From Lachnospiraceae bacterium (GTDB lineage Bacteria > Bacillota > Clostridia > Lachnospirales > Lachnospiraceae): a stretch of 64,000 nt of DNA. The DNA lies in contig JAUNCZ010000002.1 in assembly GCA_030526405.1 (NCBI GenBank), positions 56,543-120,542 on the forward strand. The letters are read 5' to 3'. The translations under genes were made by a program, and so were the position numbers. Shown here piece by piece: positions 53,586-61,766 of the stretch (position 1 is its first letter; every line of letters starts with the position of its first letter). The notes beneath the pieces are model-generated. The model saw nothing but the letters and a program-made list of their open reading frames with translations. It searched no databases and had not been told where the DNA came from.

Positions 53586-54392
53586 ATGATCATTGGAAAT
53601 AAGAATTTTGATATTGAACATGAAACCTACATTATGGGTATCCTGAATGTTACACCGGATTCCTTCTCAGACGGAGGAAAGTTTGACACACTGGATGCTG
53701 CTCTGTTCCATGCAGAGGAGATGATCCGTGACGGTGCAGCCATCATTGATATCGGAGGAGAGTCCACAAGACCCGGATACACAAGAATCTCTGACCAGGA
53801 GGAGATCGAGAGGGTCTGCCCTGTGATCGAGGCGGTAAAATCCCGTCTTGACACAGTGATCTCAGTGGATACCTACAAAAGCGGTGTTGCTGCGGCAGCC
53901 TGCAAAAGTGGTGCAGATCTGGTTAATGACATCTGGGGCTTCAAGGCAGATCCTGAAATCGCAAGGGTAACTGCAGAGGCAGGAGTTGCCTGCTGTCTGA
54001 TGCACAATAAGGCAGAGGCAGTGTATGGAAACTTCATGGAGGATATGAAAAAGGAGCTGCAGGAGTCCATTGCCATTGCAAGGGCAGCAGGAGTTGCAGA
54101 TGATAAGATCATCATTGATCCGGGTGTGGGCTTTGGAAAAACCTATGAGAACAATCTGGAGGCCATTGCCCAGGTACAGCAGCTGAAGGAGCTGGGATTC
54201 CCTGTGCTTCTGGCCACATCAAGAAAATCTGTTGTGGGTCTGACACTGGATCTTCCTTCCGATCAGAGAGTGGAGGGAACGCTGGTAACCACCGTTTATG
54301 GTGTACAGAAGGGCTGTGCCTTTATCCGTGTCCACGATATCAAAGAGAATGCCCGTGCCATTAAGATGACACAGGCACTGATGCGATTCTGA
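53586..54392 (+). CDS. folP: Dihydropteroate synthase FolP
   Basis: ATG 53586 with AAAGGAG upstream gives 268 aa; the longer frame overlaps the HD gene. Family signatures are MGILNVTPDSFSDGG (residues 15-29), DIGGESTRPG and KSVVGLTLDLP near the end. It joins 4-aminobenzoate to the pterin pyrophosphate, the sulfonamide target. A stable hairpin (GACGGGAC/GTCCCGTC, 53528-53556) lies in the gap before it. Confidence 0.95.
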   Translation: MIIGNKNFDIEHETYIMGILNVTPDSFSDGGKFDTLDAALFHAEEMIRDGAAIIDIGGESTRPGYTRISDQEEIERVCPVIEAVKSRLDTVISVDTYKSGVAAAACKSGADLVNDIWGFKADPEIARVTAEAGVACCLMHNKAEAVYGNFMEDMKKELQESIAIARAAGVADDKIIIDPGVGFGKTYENNLEAIAQVQQLKELGFPVLLATSRKSVVGLTLDLPSDQRVEGTLVTTVYGVQKGCAFIRVHDIKENARAIKMTQALMRF

Positions 54393-54417
54393 CAGATTTG
54401 TGGGAGAGGAATTGAAA

Positions 54418-55239
54418 ATGGATAAGATAATGATTAAAAATCTGGAGATATTTGCCAATCATGGAGTATTTCCGGAGGAAAATACACTGGGACAGAAGTT
54501 TGTGATCTCAGCAGTGCTGTATACAGATACCAGAAAAGCGGGAAAAACAGATGATCTTTCTGCCTCCATCAATTACGGAGAGGTCAGTGCGAAAATCACA
54601 GAGTTTGTGAAGGGGCACACCTTTATGCTGCTGGAGCGTCTGTTGGAGGAACTGGCCCAGGAGCTGTTGCTGTCCTATCCCCTTTTGAAACAGGTGACGC
54701 TGGAGGTGAAAAAACCCTGGGCACCGGTACATCTGCCACTGGAAACCGTTTCCGTGGAGATTACAAGAGGCTGGCACAGAGCCTATGTGGCCTGCGGCTC
54801 CAATATGGGGGACAGAAAGTCATTTCTTCAGATGGGTGTGGAGGAACTCTCTGCCCATCCACTGTGCAGAATGGGGCAGGTATCTGACTTTATCACCACC
54901 GCACCCTACGGCTATCTGGACCAGGAGGATTTCCTGAACGGAGCGATGGAGGTGGAGACACTGCTTTCGCCGGAGGAGCTGCTGGATGTGCTTCATGGTA
55001 TTGAGCAGAAGGCCAATCGTGTCAGAGAGATCCACTGGGGACCTAGAACCCTGGATCTGGATATTCTGTTTTATGATCAGCTGGTGCTGGATACAAAGGA
55101 TCTGCATATTCCCCACATTGATATGCAGAAGAGGGATTTCGTGTTAAAACCCATGGATCAGATTGCACCATGGTACCGCCATCCTGTGCTGAACCGTACC
55201 ATCCATGAACTCTGGATGGAGCTGGATCAGGGTGTCTGA
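54418..55239 (+). CDS. folK: Bifunctional dihydroneopterin aldolase - HPPK (FolB-FolK fusion)
   Basis: ATG 54418 follows GGGAGAGGAA; 273 aa. Residues 1 to about 118 are FolB (MIKNLEIFANHGVFPEENTLGQ, with Glu and the catalytic Lys region VTLEVKKPWAP). Residues about 122-273 are FolK (AYVACGSNMGDRKSF, HWGPRTLDLDILFYD, IPHIDMQKRDFVLKP). The fusion performs two consecutive steps from dihydroneopterin to 6-hydroxymethyl-dihydropterin pyrophosphate. No folC or pab genes are in the window. Confidence 0.93.
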   Translation: MDKIMIKNLEIFANHGVFPEENTLGQKFVISAVLYTDTRKAGKTDDLSASINYGEVSAKITEFVKGHTFMLLERLLEELAQELLLSYPLLKQVTLEVKKPWAPVHLPLETVSVEITRGWHRAYVACGSNMGDRKSFLQMGVEELSAHPLCRMGQVSDFITTAPYGYLDQEDFLNGAMEVETLLSPEELLDVLHGIEQKANRVREIHWGPRTLDLDILFYDQLVLDTKDLHIPHIDMQKRDFVLKPMDQIAPWYRHPVLNRTIHELWMELDQGV

Positions 55240-55414
55240 AGCAGGGGATAAGTAAAATACTGTCGTTTTTGTGTAAAATTGCATTTGATTTAGGACATGA
55301 TAGTACCTTTCTTTGATTGAAATAAAGAATCAATTGTGTTATTACTATGGGTAGTATCTGAAGATAACGGTTGATCTGGGTAAAAAACCTGTTCATTTAT
55401 GGGAGGGATTTTGC

Positions 55415-55516
55415 ATGAAAGATTTTTTGAAGAAAATTGTGATTACAGTATTATTGCCTGCCTGTGCATTACTGATGGCAATCTCAAAGTTGAATCGCAG
55501 AAAAAACAGTAAGTGA
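55415..55516 (+). CDS. 33-residue predicted membrane peptide
   Basis: This short frame starts MKDFLKKIVITVLLPACALL and ends in a basic tail (NRRKNSK). It has one hydrophobic helix (about residues 8-23), GGGAGGG 7 bases before the ATG, and a good terminator 12 bases after the stop. No homologue is recalled. The positive-inside ends suggest N-in topology or dual orientation; a toxin-like or regulatory small membrane protein is possible. Confidence 0.6.
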   Translation: MKDFLKKIVITVLLPACALLMAISKLNRRKNSK

Positions 55517-55528
55517 TCATAAGAGAAA

Positions 55529-55556
55529 AGAACCGCCGGAAAGCGGTTCTTTTTCT
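55529..55556 (+). terminator. Terminator after the small peptide gene
   Basis: AGAACCGC (55529-55536) and GCGGTTCT (55543-55550) with TTTTCTTT. Confidence 0.9.
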
Positions 55557-55569
55557 TTCTGGAGTATCT

Positions 55570-55606
55570 GGAGGGAGACCAGGGTCAGCTTTGCTGACAT
55601 CTGTCC
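55570..55606 (+). repeat. Short fragment of the 185-bp dispersed repeat
   Basis: GGTCAGC-TTT-GCTGACATC hairpin and flank match the corresponding part of the repeat at 4130-4314. Confidence 0.5.
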
Positions 55607-55683
55607 GTTGAAAGGTAAAAATCACAGAAAACCCTTTGGATTTCCCTGGGGTTTGGTATAATGAGAGAAAGGAGGGATATTGG

Positions 55684-56628
55684 ATGCTGAAGGAGGATAT
55701 TTTGTATGAGCTGGAGGCTCGCAGAGGGACACCTGTTTCAGGACAGGAGCTGGCGGATCATTTTCATGTATCCAGAAATGCTGTCTGGAAGGTGATCAAC
55801 AGTCTGAAGGAAGAGGGCTATCAGATCAGCTCGGCAAGAAACAGAGGTTATCTGCTGGAGAACAGCTCTGATATTCTTTCAAAGGAGGGAATTCTGGCTG
55901 AACTGAAGGGGGATTGCCCCCAGTTGGAGATCAGGATTCTGGAGGAGGTGGATTCCACCAACAATGAGGCGAAGCGGATGCTGGCTTCGGGCTTTGGGGG
56001 AAATGCCCTCATAGCAGCAAAGACCCAGACCATGGGCAGAGGACGAAAGGGAAAATCCTTCTATTCTCCGGAGGGAGGGGGCCTGTACTTTTCTCTGATC
56101 CTTCAGGAGGATGAGATGACAGACCAGCTGTCCCTTCTGACTATTGTTACAGCCTGTGCTGTGCTCAGGGCGCTGGAGAGAAAAACAGGAGTGAGCCTGC
56201 AGTTGAAATGGGTCAACGACCTGTTTATCGGTAATAAAAAAGCAGGAGGAATCCTCAGTGAGGCCATCACCGATCTGGAAAGCGGAAAAACAGAGGCTCT
56301 GGTGATTGGAATCGGCATCAATCTTACCACAGAGGCATTTCCACCGGAGCTGGAACAGATCGCAACCGCTGTTGATACAGAGGTTCCCAGAAATGCTCTC
56401 ATAGCAGAACTGGTGAAGGAGCTGCTGTCAGCTCCCTGGCAGGAGCCGGAGAGGGAGCTGCCCTTTTACAGGGAGCATTCCATGGTGCTGGGGAAAACAG
56501 TGCTGTACCAGGAGGAGAGAGTTCTGGCTGAGACGGTGGACGAAACAGGTGCTCTGCTGATCCGTTATGAGAACGGAGAAGAAAAAACCATTCGCGGAGG
56601 AAGTATTCTTCTGTCAGAGGAGTTCTGA
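55684..56628 (+). CDS. birA: Biotin-protein ligase / biotin operon repressor BirA
   Basis: ATG 55684 with GGAGGG upstream; 314 aa. An N-terminal winged helix (GQELADHFHVSRNAVWKVI, residues about 19-37) marks the bifunctional type that also binds DNA. The ligase domain has TMGRGRKGKSFYSP (biotin/AMP loop) and LKWVNDLFIGNKKAGGIL, plus a C-terminal SH3-like cap. It activates biotin and attaches it to carboxylase carrier lysines. Confidence 0.93.
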   Translation: MLKEDILYELEARRGTPVSGQELADHFHVSRNAVWKVINSLKEEGYQISSARNRGYLLENSSDILSKEGILAELKGDCPQLEIRILEEVDSTNNEAKRMLASGFGGNALIAAKTQTMGRGRKGKSFYSPEGGGLYFSLILQEDEMTDQLSLLTIVTACAVLRALERKTGVSLQLKWVNDLFIGNKKAGGILSEAITDLESGKTEALVIGIGINLTTEAFPPELEQIATAVDTEVPRNALIAELVKELLSAPWQEPERELPFYREHSMVLGKTVLYQEERVLAETVDETGALLIRYENGEEKTIRGGSILLSEEF

Positions 56629-56682
56629 CAGAACTGCACGGAAATATACATCGAAATAAAGTGAGAAGAAAGGAAACAGAGT

Positions 56683-57012
56683 ATGGAGAATTCCTATCGC
56701 TATTTTTGCAATACTGCCTGTAAATACTACCCCTGTCACACCGGAATAGAGGAGTTTAACTGTCTGTTCTGCTTCTGTCCCTTTTATATCAGTGAAAGAT
56801 GCCCCGGCGCCCCGGTGTTTCTGAATAAAGAGGGGCGGATCATCAAGGATTGCTCCGGTTGTACCTATCCTCACATTCCGGAGAATTATGATGTAATCAT
56901 GAAATGGGTCTCTCATTCCATCAAAAACAGGGAATACAGTGAGGAAATCCGGGCAAAAGCCATTCCCTATGAGCAGAGGCTCCATGCCAGGGACAGAAAG
57001 TCTGAAGACTGA
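56683..57012 (+). CDS. Cysteine-rich small-domain protein
   Basis: Encodes 109 aa. The first ~65 residues carry about ten cysteines (FCNTACKYYPCHTG, NCLFCFCPFY, RCPGAP, DCSGCTYPH), the pattern of the cysteine-rich small domain family (PF04071), presumed to bind metal or Fe-S. The C-terminal part is helical and charged. The function is not known; it is followed by duplicated spacer DNA and an arginase-like gene. Confidence 0.75.
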   Translation: MENSYRYFCNTACKYYPCHTGIEEFNCLFCFCPFYISERCPGAPVFLNKEGRIIKDCSGCTYPHIPENYDVIMKWVSHSIKNREYSEEIRAKAIPYEQRLHARDRKSED

Positions 57013-57014
57013 GG

Positions 57015-57080
57015 TCAGGCCCGGAGCAGTAATAGTAAAAGGGAAGGGACTATCAGGCCCGGAGCAGTAATAGTAAAAGG
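57015..57080 (+). repeat. 28-bp tandem duplication
   Basis: A 28-base unit at 57015-57042 is repeated at 57053-57080 (period 38) in the gap between the cysteine-rich gene and the arginase-like gene. The second copy lies just before the latter's ATG at 57090. Confidence 0.85.
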
Positions 57081-57089
57081 AACAGGAAT

Positions 57090-57809
57090 ATGAAGAGGGA
57101 AGAATACAGAATTATCGTTATGAATTTCACAGGGATCTATGATGGCATGGAATCAGAGAATGTGATCTCCTTCAAGGATATAAGCGGCACAGACGGCTAT
57201 TGCTCAGAGGAGGCCAAGGAGGAGATCAGAAGGCGGATCTCCTGCCTGCCGGAGAGGGCAGTGCATTATCTGGATTCCGGCAATTATCATTACCTGTCAG
57301 AATTCTGGCTGGAGAAGATCCATGGGCCCTTTCAGCTGGCCATGTTTGACCACCATACCGATATGCAGCCCTCGGCTCTTCTGCCTCTGACCAGCTGTGG
57401 TAACTGGCTGCTGGAAAGTCTGGAGCAGAATCCCAATCTGAAAAAAACATGGCTGATCGGTCCGCCGGAGACCTCCTATCTGGAACTGGATCCGGAGGAT
57501 CGGAGCAGAGTCACCTTTATTGAACAGCAGGAGGCTGACGGGGGAAATATTTCAGAACTTCTGAAGGACTTTGATCCGGAACTGCCTGTGTATCTGTCTG
57601 TGGATAAGGATGTGCTTTCAGAGGCTGTGCTGTCCACCAACTGGGATCAGGGAACCATGACACTGCAGAGACTTTGTCAGTGGATAAAAGCTTTTTCTGA
57701 GAGGGGAACTGTGCTGGGGATGGATCTCTGCGGGGAAGAGGCAGGAGCGGATTCTCTGGAGGTGAACAGAAGTCTGGAAAAGGCACTTTGTTCGGTAAGG
57801 GATCGATAA
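57090..57809 (+). CDS. Arginase/agmatinase-superfamily hydrolase, divergent
   Basis: Encodes 239 aa, shorter than the usual ~300. The metal-binding pattern of the ureohydrolase fold is recognisable: SGNYHYLS (first His), FDHHTDMQ (DxHxD) and SVDKDVLS (SxDxD). The substrate-binding loops of arginase and agmatinase are not evident. It might act on another guanidine or amide compound. It is not part of the polyamine run, which already has a different agmatine route. Confidence 0.7.
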   Translation: MKREEYRIIVMNFTGIYDGMESENVISFKDISGTDGYCSEEAKEEIRRRISCLPERAVHYLDSGNYHYLSEFWLEKIHGPFQLAMFDHHTDMQPSALLPLTSCGNWLLESLEQNPNLKKTWLIGPPETSYLELDPEDRSRVTFIEQQEADGGNISELLKDFDPELPVYLSVDKDVLSEAVLSTNWDQGTMTLQRLCQWIKAFSERGTVLGMDLCGEEAGADSLEVNRSLEKALCSVRDR

Positions 57810-57870
57810 TACCCGACAGGGGAACTGAAAAAAAGAATAAGGAAAAGAAAACGGAAGGAAAGAGAGAACG

Positions 57871-58416
57871 ATGAAATACGGAAAGGATACAATTGCACAG
57901 GATGTGCTGGAACTGGGATTTTCCCATGCAGGGCTGGCTGAGATTTCCACCCTGAAGGTAATGGAGGAGGTTCGGGATATGTGTGCGGTGGACAAATGCC
58001 ATGCCTACAACAGAACCTGGACCTGCCCGCCGGGTTGCGGAACCCTGGAGGAGTGTGATGCCAGAATGAAGCAGTATGACTGGGGGGTTCTGGTGCAGAC
58101 AACTGCAGAGCTGGAGGATTCCATGGATTATGAGGCTATGATGGAGGCCCAGGATGATCAGAAGGAGCACAGCAAGGAGCTGCTGAAGGCACTTCGTGAA
58201 ATCTATCCCGATGTATTGGCCCTCTGCAGTGCAGGCTGTGACATCTGTAAGAGCTGTACTTTCCCCGATGCACCCTGTAGATTTCCGGAAAAGGCCCTTT
58301 CTGCAATGGAGGGATATGGACTTCTGGTCAGCGATGTATGCAAACAGAATGACCTGAAGTATTATTATGGACCAAATACAGTGACCTATACAGCACTGTT
58401 TCTTATTAAAGAGTAA
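57871..58416 (+). CDS. DUF2284-type cysteine-rich metal-binding protein
   Basis: Encodes 181 aa. Conserved cysteines occur as CHAYNRTWTCPPGCG near residues 44-58 and CSAGCDICKSCTFPDAPCRFP near 117-137, the layout of DUF2284 proteins, predicted to bind a metal or Fe-S cluster. The C-terminus (YYGPNTVTYTALFLIKE) is also typical. The role is not established. It ends just before a long terminator shared with the convergent hydrogenase gene. Confidence 0.78.
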   Translation: MKYGKDTIAQDVLELGFSHAGLAEISTLKVMEEVRDMCAVDKCHAYNRTWTCPPGCGTLEECDARMKQYDWGVLVQTTAELEDSMDYEAMMEAQDDQKEHSKELLKALREIYPDVLALCSAGCDICKSCTFPDAPCRFPEKALSAMEGYGLLVSDVCKQNDLKYYYGPNTVTYTALFLIKE

Positions 58417-58418
58417 AA

Positions 58419-58484
58419 AGGACTGTGACAGCAGGACAGGAATCACTGATGCAGTGATGTTGCCTGCTGTCACAGTCCTTCTTT
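58419..58484. terminator. Long bidirectional terminator
   Basis: Eighteen-base arms (58419-58436 and 58463-58480), with a nested ATCACTG/CAGTGAT stem in the loop and A/T runs at the ends, lie between convergent genes. Confidence 0.9.
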
Positions 58485-58540
58485 AGTTACGCCAGCAACG
58501 AGCAAAAGTCCGTGTTTGCACGAGAGCTGCTCCTCTGGAT

Positions 58541-60082
58541 TTAATCCTCTGCAGGAGCTGTCCAGTCTTCCTCAGTGAGGATATCAAGGATATTTTTGTA
58601 ATTGCTCTCATTTGCATGCTGAGCGGTGGACACCTTCTGATGATTTGCAATGGCCTTAGCTGTTTTTGCAACTGGCTGGTTTGCGGAAGCGCCTGCAATA
58701 CAGCCGCCTGGGCAGGCCATTCCCTCCAGAAGGTAGCCGTTGTATTTTCCGGCCTTGGCAAGAGTCAGAAGCTTACGGCAGTTATCCAGACCCTCTGCGC
58801 TGGCAATTTTGATCTCCTTATCAGGATATTCCTGCTGGATATAGTTTACAACAGCTTTGGCAACACCACCGGCAACGGCAAAACCGCGACCGTCAGCGCT
58901 GGCACCGTGCATGGACTCTGTCTTCTCCAGATCACTGAAGACGATATTTTTTGCTTCGAACATACCCTGAACCTCCTCGAAGGTCAGAACAAAGTCAATA
59001 TCACTTCTGATGGAACGGCGCATTGCCTCCAGTTTCTTTGCTGTACATGGTCCGATAAAGGCAACCTTGGCCTCAGGATGTTTGTTTTTGATCATACGTC
59101 CTGTAAGAACCATTGGTGTCAGTGCCATGGAGATGCATTTTGCCTGCTCCGGGAACTGTTTTTTTGCCATCATAGCCCAGGCAGGACAGCAGGAAGTAGC
59201 CATGAATGGCATCTCCTCCGGTACCTCTTTCAGGAAATCATTGGCCTCCTGGATGGTACAGAGGTCTGCACCGATGGCAACCTCAACCACATCCTCAAAG
59301 CCCAGAGCCCTGAAGGCGGAGCGGATCTGTGTGTGATCCAGATCAGGACCAAACTGTCCTGTTACAGCAGGTGCAATGGCTGCATATACAGGCACATCAC
59401 TTCTGATGGCCTGAATGGTCTGGAAGATCTGAGCCTTATCGGCGATGGCACCGAATGGGCAGTTGGTGAGACACTGGCCACAGGATACACATTTCTCCTG
59501 ATTGATCTCAGCGCAGCCCTCAGCATCGCTGGTGATGGCTTTCATTCCGCAGGCTTTGGCACATGGACGCTCCTGTTTCAGGATGGCACCGTAAGGACAT
59601 ACATCCTTACATTTTCCACACTTGATACATTTCTCCTTGTCGATAACAGAACGTCCGTTGACGATCTGAATGGCATCCTTTGGACATACCTCCCGGCATG
59701 GGTGTGCCAGACAGCCCTGGCAGGCCTCTGTTACCAGCATGGTATTATCCGGACATTTATGGCAGGCAAATTTGATCACATTGATCAGTGGTGCCTTATA
59801 GTAGGTTTCCGGTTTGATGGCTTCATAGGCATCGAAGGCAGGATCGTGGTATTCCTCGTGGGAACGTACATTCAGACCCATGGCAAGACGAGCGCGCTCC
59901 TCCACAATGGCTCTCTCCAGAAATGCACTCTCACGGTAGGTGGATACTACTCCGGGAATAACATTGTATGGAATCTGACTCATTTTTGCCAGGTCGCCCG
60001 GCTGATAGTTGTAGGAAAGTTTTGCAATCTCCGCATATACACGTTTGCGGATATCATTTACGTTAGTATAGATACCTCTCAT
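58541..60082 (-). CDS. [FeFe] hydrogenase, group B type
   Basis: The start is set at 60082 because GAGGAGAC lies 7 bases upstream; 513 aa. N-terminal Fe-S modules include CHKC, CQGC...PCREVCP, and two ferredoxin-type motifs (CIKCGKCKDVCP, CVSCGQCLTNCP). H-cluster motifs are TSCCPAW (296-302), GPCTAKK (344-350) and GMACPGGC (454-461), the wording of group B enzymes. It is a monomeric ferredoxin-linked hydrogenase whose direction and role are unclear; group B enzymes are poorly characterised. The maturation genes hydEFG are not in the window. An inverted repeat TTCTGCAG/CTGCAGAA (60125-60151) upstream may be an operator. Confidence 0.9.
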   Translation of the reverse strand: MRGIYTNVNDIRKRVYAEIAKLSYNYQPGDLAKMSQIPYNVIPGVVSTYRESAFLERAIVEERARLAMGLNVRSHEEYHDPAFDAYEAIKPETYYKAPLINVIKFACHKCPDNTMLVTEACQGCLAHPCREVCPKDAIQIVNGRSVIDKEKCIKCGKCKDVCPYGAILKQERPCAKACGMKAITSDAEGCAEINQEKCVSCGQCLTNCPFGAIADKAQIFQTIQAIRSDVPVYAAIAPAVTGQFGPDLDHTQIRSAFRALGFEDVVEVAIGADLCTIQEANDFLKEVPEEMPFMATSCCPAWAMMAKKQFPEQAKCISMALTPMVLTGRMIKNKHPEAKVAFIGPCTAKKLEAMRRSIRSDIDFVLTFEEVQGMFEAKNIVFSDLEKTESMHGASADGRGFAVAGGVAKAVVNYIQQEYPDKEIKIASAEGLDNCRKLLTLAKAGKYNGYLLEGMACPGGCIAGASANQPVAKTAKAIANHQKVSTAQHANESNYKNILDILTEEDWTAPAED

Positions 60083-60290
60083 GCTTCTTGTCTCCTCATT
60101 ACATATAATATACACTCATACAAATTCTGCAGACATTGGCTGGCTGCAGAAATATTTACAGCCAGAATTATACTGATTATAGGATATTTGGACAACTATT
60201 TTATTGTTATATATGGGATTGTATGATGGAATATACAATAATTTGCCAAAATGAGTACAAATCTGTATACTATTTGAGGATTGAGACAAC

Positions 60291-60319
60291 TTGAGATACC
60301 CGGGGGTTCATGCTATAGT
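60291..60319 (+). promoter_or_regulatory. Promoter of the LytS-like kinase
   Basis: TTGAGA and TATAGT with exact 17-base spacing, 22 bases before the ATG. Confidence 0.65.
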
Positions 60320-60341
60320 AAGAAAAAAAGAGGGGATTGTT

Positions 60342-61766
60342 ATGTGGAAACAGTTTTTAAAAGATACATGGCTCCTGCTGGTGAATTCTCTGGCAGTTAT
60401 TGTCGCATTACTGCTATTATTTATCTATGGGGATAATGAGACAGGGGAAGCCTATGTAGGATGCGTTGCCGCCATTTTCTGTGCTGCCATTCTTCTGATC
60501 CTCAGCATATCCTGCATCGGAGATAAGATGCAGGAGGTTTCTTGCTGGTACAGAATCCTTGTGCTGCTGAATATGATCCTGTGTGTCACAACCATAGTCA
60601 GCAATCTGTTTGATGAGTACCATGGGCTGATTGAGGTTTTGTATGCGACAGAGAGTATCCTGTATATCAGTACCTCCCTTTTGTGCTATTTTTACTGGTA
60701 TTATCTGATGACAGAGATCCGCCAGGAGAAGAGCGGAGGGCAAAGCGAGGGAAAGAATGGGAACATAAGTCGGCTTCGATACATGAATCCGCTGATGAAC
60801 AGCATCATGCTGCTGGCTGTAAATCTTATTATCATCAATCGAAAACAGGGCTTTCTGTTCTGGATCGACCAGATGGGCAACTACCACAGGGGAGTATATT
60901 TTCCTGTGTGCTGGATCTGTCCCTTTTTCATGATGCTCTGCTGTGGTGTTGTGATCCTGGTCCAGAAGCTGCGGCTGGTCTGGAAGCTGGTGCACCTTTC
61001 CTATCTGGTGCTGCCGTTGCTGATCTATCCCTTCCAGGTGAGACATGAGAAGATGATGCCCCTTACCATATCGGTGACTTTATCCCTTCTTCTGATGTAC
61101 TGCTTCAACTATATGAAGCGAAGCAAGACACTGATGCAGCAGAAGGAGATGCTGGCCATTCAGCAAAAAGAGATGCTGGAGATGGAGGTGCAGCTGATGA
61201 TCTCTCAGATTCAGCCTCATTTCCTGTATAATACCATCGCCATGATCCGGGGCCTGTGCAGAGAGGAGCCGGAGCGGGCGGCAGATGCTCTGGGCTATTT
61301 TTCAGCATTTCTCAGAGGTTCTCTGCATATGATGCAGGAGAAGGAGTGTATCTCCATCCAGCAGGAGCTGAATCTGGTGGAGGCCTATATGACTCTGGAG
61401 CAGATGCGCTTTGGAGAGCGCCTGGAGTATATTGAAGATATTGAGGATGTAGAGTTCAAAATTCCGGCTCTCACCATAGAGCCTCTTCTGGAGAATGCCG
61501 TTCATCACGGGATTGAGGAGAAGGAAGAGGGAGGTATGGTGCTTCTTGAGGTTGCGGAGGAAGAGAAGCAGTATATCATTCGGATCACTGATAACGGAAC
61601 GGGGGTTGATGTCAATGCCCCGGTGGACACGAAAAAACATATTGGAATGGCAAATGTGAAGGAACGCCTGCAGAAGATGTGCGGCGGCACGCTGGAGTTC
61701 GAGAGTGTGATAGGAGAGGGAACTGCAGCCATCATTCGGATTCCAAAAGGAGGGAGTAGCCAATGA
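60342..61766 (+). CDS. LytS-like sensor histidine kinase
   Basis: ATG 60342 with AGAGGGG upstream; 474 aa. The N-terminal ~265 residues hold seven or more hydrophobic helices. A short coiled segment (KEMLAIQQKEMLEMEVQL) precedes the His_kinase domain with the phospho-accepting His293 (QIQPHFLYNT). The ATPase motifs are ENAVHHGI, ITDNGTG and GMANVKERL. It is coupled to the next gene by a 4-base overlap. The ligand is unknown. Confidence 0.88.
   Translation: MWKQFLKDTWLLLVNSLAVIVALLLLFIYGDNETGEAYVGCVAAIFCAAILLILSISCIGDKMQEVSCWYRILVLLNMILCVTTIVSNLFDEYHGLIEVLYATESILYISTSLLCYFYWYYLMTEIRQEKSGGQSEGKNGNISRLRYMNPLMNSIMLLAVNLIIINRKQGFLFWIDQMGNYHRGVYFPVCWICPFFMMLCCGVVILVQKLRLVWKLVHLSYLVLPLLIYPFQVRHEKMMPLTISVTLSLLLMYCFNYMKRSKTLMQQKEMLAIQQKEMLEMEVQLMISQIQPHFLYNTIAMIRGLCREEPERAADALGYFSAFLRGSLHMMQEKECISIQQELNLVEAYMTLEQMRFGERLEYIEDIEDVEFKIPALTIEPLLENAVHHGIEEKEEGGMVLLEVAEEEKQYIIRITDNGTGVDVNAPVDTKKHIGMANVKERLQKMCGGTLEFESVIGEGTAAIIRIPKGGSSQ

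Noticed and set aside
58616..60226. Open frame of over 500 codons on the plus strand
   Set aside because: It is antisense to the [FeFe] hydrogenase gene with no recognisable domain and no ribosome site.
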